Positions 59,306-64,000 of a stretch of DNA of 64,000 nt are shown one piece after another. The stretch is from G965212025 sp965215765 (GTDB lineage Bacteria > Pseudomonadota > Gammaproteobacteria > Poriferisulfidales > Oxydemutatoraceae). Position numbers and translations under genes: made by a program. The notes beneath the pieces are model-generated. The model did not search any database and was not told the DNA's origin. It worked only from the letters and a program-made list of their open reading frames with translations. Each line of letters begins with the position of its first letter. Within the stretch, counting starts at the first letter, position 1. The DNA lies in contig OZ244118.1 of NCBI GenBank assembly GCA_965215765.1, positions 1,426,001-1,490,000 of the forward strand, given 5' to 3'.

Positions 59306-60478
59306 CTAGCTGCCATCAGCAAAGTACAAGGTGGCAAAATCTTTCACCCCTTGTGCCAAGTACTCAAATTCCTCAGTGCTCAGTGACTCGCCTCTTTCCT
59401 GGTACCCTTTTATATATTCCGGGTCAGAAGCGCGCTCAAGTTCTTTGTCCAGACCGGTTATTACTTCTGCTTCGGTCGCACCCTCTCTGAAATGTTTCTC
59501 AACCAGTCTTTTGACAGGTTCGCTTATACGCATCCCCAAGACACGAAGATGAGCATCAGTAGATCGTTCAGGAGGGTTGCCGGTCATGCCGAACCACTTC
59601 AAATCTTTCTGGACTGCATCTTTGTCACCTATGCTGCCCCTAGGCAAAAGACTGACCCACCCGTAGAGTTTTTCATGTCGCCCGCCAGAAATCGGGGTTG
59701 TAAGCTGTAAATAGCTAATGACGCATCCTGCGGTCGTTTTTGGCACGATCCCGAGGCTGAATGTCGCAGAAAGACCTTGGCTACGGCATTCGCTTCGTTG
59801 CGTCACTTCTGAGAAAATAATTTCGGAACCGTGTCTCCTGCCGGTTGTGCTGAGCTTGATATTCGGGCAATCCTGGGTGCTCCCGTTTTTCTGGAATCGA
59901 AAAAGGTTTCTGTACCCGGATTTCGCAAGCTCTGCCCCTTTCTTGTGCCAAAAGGTGTCGTACATCGTGTCGTTGGCAGGCCATGCTTTGTCAGCAGAAA
60001 ATTTTGGAGAAGAATCAACGGTCGGCGTTTCCGTGGGCTCAACAGCTTGAGACGAAGTATTCGGTGTGTCGCCGACAAGCCATGCTTTGTCAGCAGGAAC
60101 TTTTTCCGGAGAAGAAGCAACGGTCGGCGTTTCCGTGGACTCAACAGCTTGAGATGAAGCATTCAACTGCTTGAGGGTGTATTGATTAAAAGCCCTTCTG
60201 TTACGGACGATGTTGTTTATCCTGCCAGAAGAGTCCTCGGGGCTTGATGGTTCGTCAAGTCTTGCAGAGAGTGCTTGCAGAATCTCATGCCGCATGGTGT
60301 GTACCCTGCCTTGGTATCCTTTGCTGAAATTGTAGCGAAGGCAATGAACTGCCCAAGTGAAAAAAGAACTTTTGCAGACAACCTGCTGCGGTTGCCCTTC
60401 GTTTGCCTGCAACCTGATAAGGGCAAACTGCCTGTTCGCAGTTCTTGCCAGCGTATCGCTATCAATCCGTACTTCCAT
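59306..60478 (-). CDS. Hypothetical protein with internal duplication
   Basis: 390 aa from ATG 60478, chosen for GGGAGAG 8 bp upstream; the frame opens at 60526. Not recognised. The N-terminal 100 aa are basic with repeated VRNRR and MRHE-type segments. Residues about 110-175 contain a duplicated unit, SSQAVESTETPTVASSPEKV and SSQAVEPTETPTVDSSPKF, each followed by an ADKAW block. The C-terminal half ends in a charged helical tail (EPVKRLVEKHFREGATEAEV). No signal peptide or membrane segment. The Ser/Thr/Pro-rich repeat resembles linkers of secreted effectors, but nothing proves that. Confidence 0.6.
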   Translation of the reverse strand: MEVRIDSDTLARTANRQFALIRLQANEGQPQQVVCKSSFFTWAVHCLRYNFSKGYQGRVHTMRHEILQALSARLDEPSSPEDSSGRINNIVRNRRAFNQYTLKQLNASSQAVESTETPTVASSPEKVPADKAWLVGDTPNTSSQAVEPTETPTVDSSPKFSADKAWPANDTMYDTFWHKKGAELAKSGYRNLFRFQKNGSTQDCPNIKLSTTGRRHGSEIIFSEVTQRSECRSQGLSATFSLGIVPKTTAGCVISYLQLTTPISGGRHEKLYGWVSLLPRGSIGDKDAVQKDLKWFGMTGNPPERSTDAHLRVLGMRISEPVKRLVEKHFREGATEAEVITGLDKELERASDPEYIKGYQERGESLSTEEFEYLAQGVKDFATLYFADGS

Positions 60479-60665
60479 TCTGCCGCTCTCCCTGAAAGCA
60501 ACTCGTACATGCCCGACTCCCGACAACCCCGACTCTTAACCGATCGTTTGGCAATCGTTCCGTGTACAACCCTAAACTTCACGACAAGTATAGCACCAAG
60601 TTGCAGAGGCAGGGAACGGCAGTTTTCTGACCCATGATTTTCCTGTTGGATGCTCTGGTCAAGAG

Positions 60666-62010
60666 AAAGCTGACGTCGCAAAAAGCAGGCTCTGAGGCTT
60701 TGCGCACCTGCTGGCGTGGAGAAGCCGGGTTGCCCACCGAAAGCACTGCTTTTCGTGCCAGACGGGACGGGTCGGCTTGAACAGAAATTCCGCCACGGTG
60801 GGGGGAGATTCCAAGGTGGGACGGCCATGCTGCCCTTGTAAAAGCAAAAGCAGGCTCTGAGGCTTTGCGCGCCTGATGGAGTGGAGAAGCCGGGTTGCCC
60901 ACCGAAAGCACTGTTTTTCGTGCCAGACAGGACGGGTCGGACTTGAACAGAAATTCCGCACCGGTGGGGGGAGACTCCAAGGTGGGACGACCATGCTGCC
61001 CTTATGCAAAAGCAAAAAGCAGGCTCCAGGCTTTGCGCGCCTGATGGCGTGGAGAAGCCGGTTTGCCCACCGAAAGCGCTGTTTTTCGTGCCAGACGGGA
61101 CGGGTCGGACTTGAACAGAAATTCCGCCACGGTGGGGGAGATTCCAAGGTGGGACGACCACGCTGCCCTTATGTAAAAGCAAAAGCAGGCTCTGAGGCTT
61201 TGCGCGCTTGGTGGCGTGGAGAAGCCGGTTTGCCCACCGAAAGCACTGCTTTTCGTGCCAGACAGGACGGGTCGGACTTGAAAAGAAATTCCGCCACGGT
61301 GGGGGAGACTCCAAGGTGGGACGACCACGCTGCCCTTATGCAAAAGCAAAAGCAGGCTCTGAGGCTTTGCGCGCTTGGTGGCGTGGAGAAGCCGGTTTGC
61401 CCACCGAAAGCACTGCTTTTCGTGCCAGACGGGACGGGTCGGCTTGAACAGAAATCCCGCCACGGTGGGGGAGACTCCAAGGTGGGACGACCACGCCGCC
61501 CTTATGCAAAAGCAAGAGCAGGCTCCAGGCTTTTCGCGCCTGATGGCGTGGAGAAGCCGGTTTGTCCACCGAAAGCACTGTTTTTCGTGCCAGACGGGAC
61601 GGGTCGGACTTGAACAGAAATCCCGCCACGGTGGGGGAGACTCCAAGGTGGGACGACCACGCCGCCCTTATGTAAAAGCAAAAGCAGGCTCCGGGCTTTT
61701 CGCGCTTGGTGGCGTGGAGAAGCCGGTTTGCCCACTGAAAGCACTGCTTTTCGTGCCAGACAGGACGGGTCGGACTTGAACAGAAATTCCGCCACGGTGG
61801 GGGGAGACTCCAAGGTGGGACGGCCACGCCGCCCTTATGCAAAAGCAAAAGCAGGCTCTGAGGCTTTGCGCACCTGATGGCGTGGAGAAGCCGGTTTGCC
61901 CACCGAAAGCACTGCTTTTCGTGCCAGACGGGACGAGTCGACTTGAACAGAAATCCCGCACCGGTGGGGGAGACTCCAAGGTGGGACGACCATGCTGCCC
62001 TTATGCAAAA
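60666..62010. repeat. Eight 166-bp tandem repeats
   Basis: Landmark TGGAGAAGCCGG recurs at about 60717, 60882, 61050, 61217, 61383, 61548, 61714 and 61882 (165-168 bp spacing). Shared blocks are AGCAGGCTCTGAGGCTTTGC, CCACCGAAAGCACTG, TTTTCGTGCCAGACGGGACG and CCGCCACGGTGGGGGAGACT. The unit is not a multiple of 3, and several frames of the minus strand stay open through it, which creates long spurious ORFs. I could not trace it to the end of an adjoining gene. Confidence 0.92.
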
Positions 62011-62366
62011 GCAAGAGAAGAGATTCAGGTTTGACAAGTCATTAGCTTTGGTGCCATAGTCGCGCGCCATGGCGATAAAACCTCTATCTGTGATGACCGT
62101 GCTTCCAACCGGTTCGCGGTTCTGATTGGGCTAGGGGATTCAGCGCAGACCCGATTGATTTTGCGTCAGGGTCTGCTCGGAATTGTTCTGCGTTTCCGGG
62201 TGCCAGCCTGAAGCTGAAAAAAGAAACTCGCCGTGACTGAATACTCGAAAGTATCGCCTGTGTGCCCTGAGTTCATGGTGTGTTCAAATCCGGATGTCGG
62301 GTCTTTCGAGAGCTTGTTGCACCAGCACTTTGCTGGAAATGTTTGCCAGAAACGAAGGGACAAAAA
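62011..62366. other. Spacer upstream of the FAD oxidoreductase
   Basis: About 350 bp with no ORF of protein character. Likely contains the promoter of the downstream genes; no clear -35/-10 pair or RNA element seen. Confidence 0.4.
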
Positions 62367-63701
62367 ATGAAAAATGTCGCGAACGCCAAGTATGTGGTCA
62401 TTGGAGCAGGCATTCACGGGCTCAGCACCGCCTACCATCTGGCACTTGAGTTGCAGGCTCGTAAAGAAGGTGGCGGCGGCGATATTGTGGTAATTGACAA
62501 GGAAGAGGTCGGGGCAGGTGCCTCCGGGATAGCGTGCGGTGTCATTCGCAACAACTATTTTCAGCCTGCGATGCGGGAGTTGATGGTGCAAAGCGTCGAA
62601 GTTTGGGAAAGCGACAAGGAAGCTTACAGCTACCACCCGGTGGGCTATATACAGATTGCGCCGGAGATCATGCGTGAGCATGTCGCGGGGATTGCCCAGG
62701 AACAACGGGACATCGGTTATGAGTCTGTTCTGGTCGAAGGTGAAAAGGCTTGTTCTGCCTACATGAGAAACATTTTTCACGACTGGCGCGCTACAGACAT
62801 CACCTGCTTGTTACACGAGAAGCGTGGTGGCTACGCCAACAACATAAAATCAATGCAAGGTCTGGAGGCCAAAGTCAAAAGCCAAGGGGTGCGCATCCTG
62901 ACGCAGACCGAATTGACAGGCTTCAGGTTTGACGCAGGTGGCAGCGCGATTGTTGCGGTGGAAACGAGCGCAGGGGAGATTGCGTGCGAGCAGGTTGTCG
63001 TCGCTGTTGGGCCATGGGTTAAGCAAGTCTGGGAAATGCTGTCCTTGCCGCGCAAGATAGAAATGGTCGCAGAAGGAAACAAGTTGGTGCCGATGTGGGT
63101 GTACTGGTGCTTGCAGGAAGGGACGCTGGATCTCGACCCAAGCTATTTGTTGGCCAACGATGGCTCAATTCCTCCGGTGATCCATGTGGATTCGGTGGTT
63201 CCTTTGCATTCGGATGTCAGCGGCGAACTGCTGACCGATGAGATGTGGGGCATATATTACAAACCGGATTGGGGGTTTGGCGGGGTGCAGGGTGGTGCGG
63301 CACCGTATAGAATTGATGTTGATCCAGATAAAGTGAGGGTTGATCCTTACGGTCCAGCCTCACCCGATTTTGTTGTCGGGGAAGATTTTGCGGACATGTG
63401 GGTTTCAGCACTTGCACATTGCCAGAAACGTTTTGCCGGAACCTTGCCTAAATTCAGGAAGGAGCCTTCCGGAGGCATAGGCGCATTTACGCCTGACAGT
63501 TTTCCGATTTTTGACGTCTTTCACGACAATTGCTACGTCATTGCCGACTCTAACCACGGCTATAAAATGTTAGGGATTGGCAAATTGGTCGCTGAAGAGC
63601 TTTTAGGGGGAAAAAGCGAGATGTTGCAGCCTTTTCGCTTTTCGCGCTATTCACAGGGCCGGGTTCACCCGGTTTCGAACAGCCCCTTTCCTTGGAGTTG
63701 A
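62367..63701 (+). CDS. FAD-dependent oxidoreductase (DAO/sarcosine oxidase beta-like)
   Basis: 444 aa. ATG 62367 (MKNVANAKYVVIGAGIHGLS) is preferred over the upstream frame opening (62280) because AAGGGA lies about 8 bp before it and the dinucleotide-binding motif VIGAGIHGLS then sits at residue 10. The DAO fold continues with GASGIACGVIRNNYFQPAMR (flavin attachment/substrate region) and a C-terminal GIGAFTPDSFPIFD and NHGYKMLGIGKLVAEELL. Probably oxidises a secondary or methylated amine. The next gene is a glutamine-synthetase-family protein, consistent with an amine or glutamyl-amide pathway; exact substrate unknown. Confidence 0.85.
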   Translation: MKNVANAKYVVIGAGIHGLSTAYHLALELQARKEGGGGDIVVIDKEEVGAGASGIACGVIRNNYFQPAMRELMVQSVEVWESDKEAYSYHPVGYIQIAPEIMREHVAGIAQEQRDIGYESVLVEGEKACSAYMRNIFHDWRATDITCLLHEKRGGYANNIKSMQGLEAKVKSQGVRILTQTELTGFRFDAGGSAIVAVETSAGEIACEQVVVAVGPWVKQVWEMLSLPRKIEMVAEGNKLVPMWVYWCLQEGTLDLDPSYLLANDGSIPPVIHVDSVVPLHSDVSGELLTDEMWGIYYKPDWGFGGVQGGAAPYRIDVDPDKVRVDPYGPASPDFVVGEDFADMWVSALAHCQKRFAGTLPKFRKEPSGGIGAFTPDSFPIFDVFHDNCYVIADSNHGYKMLGIGKLVAEELLGGKSEMLQPFRFSRYSQGRVHPVSNSPFPWS

Positions 63702-63764
63702 GAGCATCTTTGATGCGATTGGCTTACTGATAGTTTATGTACACACAATTAAGGAGAACAAGTT

Positions 63765-64000
63765 ATGGAACTTCAAGAACACGTTGAGGCTCCTGGTCGC
63801 GCCGACCTGGTCAAGGAAGTACGCCAAAAAATAAATGCCCTGGACATCCAGTACATCTATTTTCAATTTATTTCGGTGACTGGCCGGATAGTCGGCAAGG
63901 GAATCCCTGCTGATCACTGGGAGCGGAACGCTGAGCGTGGCTTTCAGCTGGTTTATGGCTCAACCGCGAATCTTTATGTGGATCGCCATGGTGACTACAT
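63765..64000 (+). CDS. Glutamine synthetase family protein, N-terminal part (runs off the window)
   Basis: Starts at ATG 63765 with AAGGAG 8 bp upstream and is open to the window end (78 complete codons). The sequence IQYIYFQFISVTGRIVGKGI resembles the N-terminal beta-grasp domain of GlnA-like enzymes (GS or gamma-glutamyl-amine ligases). It is 63 bp after the FAD oxidoreductase, so the two form an operon. Whether it makes glutamine or a gamma-glutamyl amide cannot be judged from this fragment. Confidence 0.75.
   Translation, partial: MELQEHVEAPGRADLVKEVRQKINALDIQYIYFQFISVTGRIVGKGIPADHWERNAERGFQLVYGSTANLYVDRHGDY

Noticed and set aside
60217..62070. Long minus-strand ORFs rich in Trp, Pro and Arg (for example 60217-61314, 61336-62070)
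   Set aside because: They lie in different frames of a 166-bp repeat whose length is not a multiple of three, and the encoded sequences are the same DNA read in shifted frames; no protein-like pattern.

Overview
The window looks like the chromosome of a gammaproteobacterium, with mid-range GC in the housekeeping parts and clearly AT-richer DNA in the accessory parts. The evidence is an MFS transporter directly upstream of ssb (the Pseudomonas-type uvrA/MFS/ssb layout), an O-antigen tail in wbpV-wbpL-wbpM order, a pepA-valS pair, and mnmA, acnA, fumC, anmK and ald. I cannot name the genus.

Layout. 0-2 kb: MFS transporter and ssb. 2.4-6.2 kb: three genes for O-antigen or lipid-linked glycan synthesis (epimerase, WbpL-like, WbpM-like). 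6.2-9.6 kb: the 3' end of the WbpM-like gene is repeated seven more times, with a 1.1-kb AT-rich insertion inside the array. 9.7-15.2 kb (minus strand): mnmA, acnA, fumC. 15.4-19.3 kb: a large secreted trypsin-like protease fused to GLUG repeats.

19.3-46.8 kb is an accessory island dominated by defence and conflict genes. It starts with a multi-copy array of DprA-like (ShosA-like) and phosphoribosyltransferase (ShosT-like) genes. One member fuses both domains through a linker of 60-residue tandem repeats. The array is followed by rhuM, two decaying copies of a divergent Fic / Fic-MerR cassette, a DUF4403 protein, an ATPase plus nuclease-like pair, an XRE-ImmA/IrrE protein, a HepT/MntA (HEPN-MNT) pair and a type III restriction-modification system. 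The island ends beside a tRNA-Ser(GCU) gene. Relics of rhuM, fic, shosT, anmK and ald lie between the intact genes and show repeated copying and decay.

47-64 kb is mostly housekeeping: anmK, ald, a TM0106-type RecB nuclease/helicase, valS, pepA, an unknown protein with an internal duplication, an FAD oxidoreductase and the start of a glutamine-synthetase-family gene.

A unifying oddity is that the 3' ends of several unrelated housekeeping genes (wbpM, anmK/ald, the RecB helicase, valS) are tandemly repeated in the adjoining spacer. A further 166-bp repeat fills the spacer before the FAD oxidoreductase. The two strongest candidates for undescribed biology are the ShosTA-like array with its repeat-linked fusion and this gene-terminus amplification.
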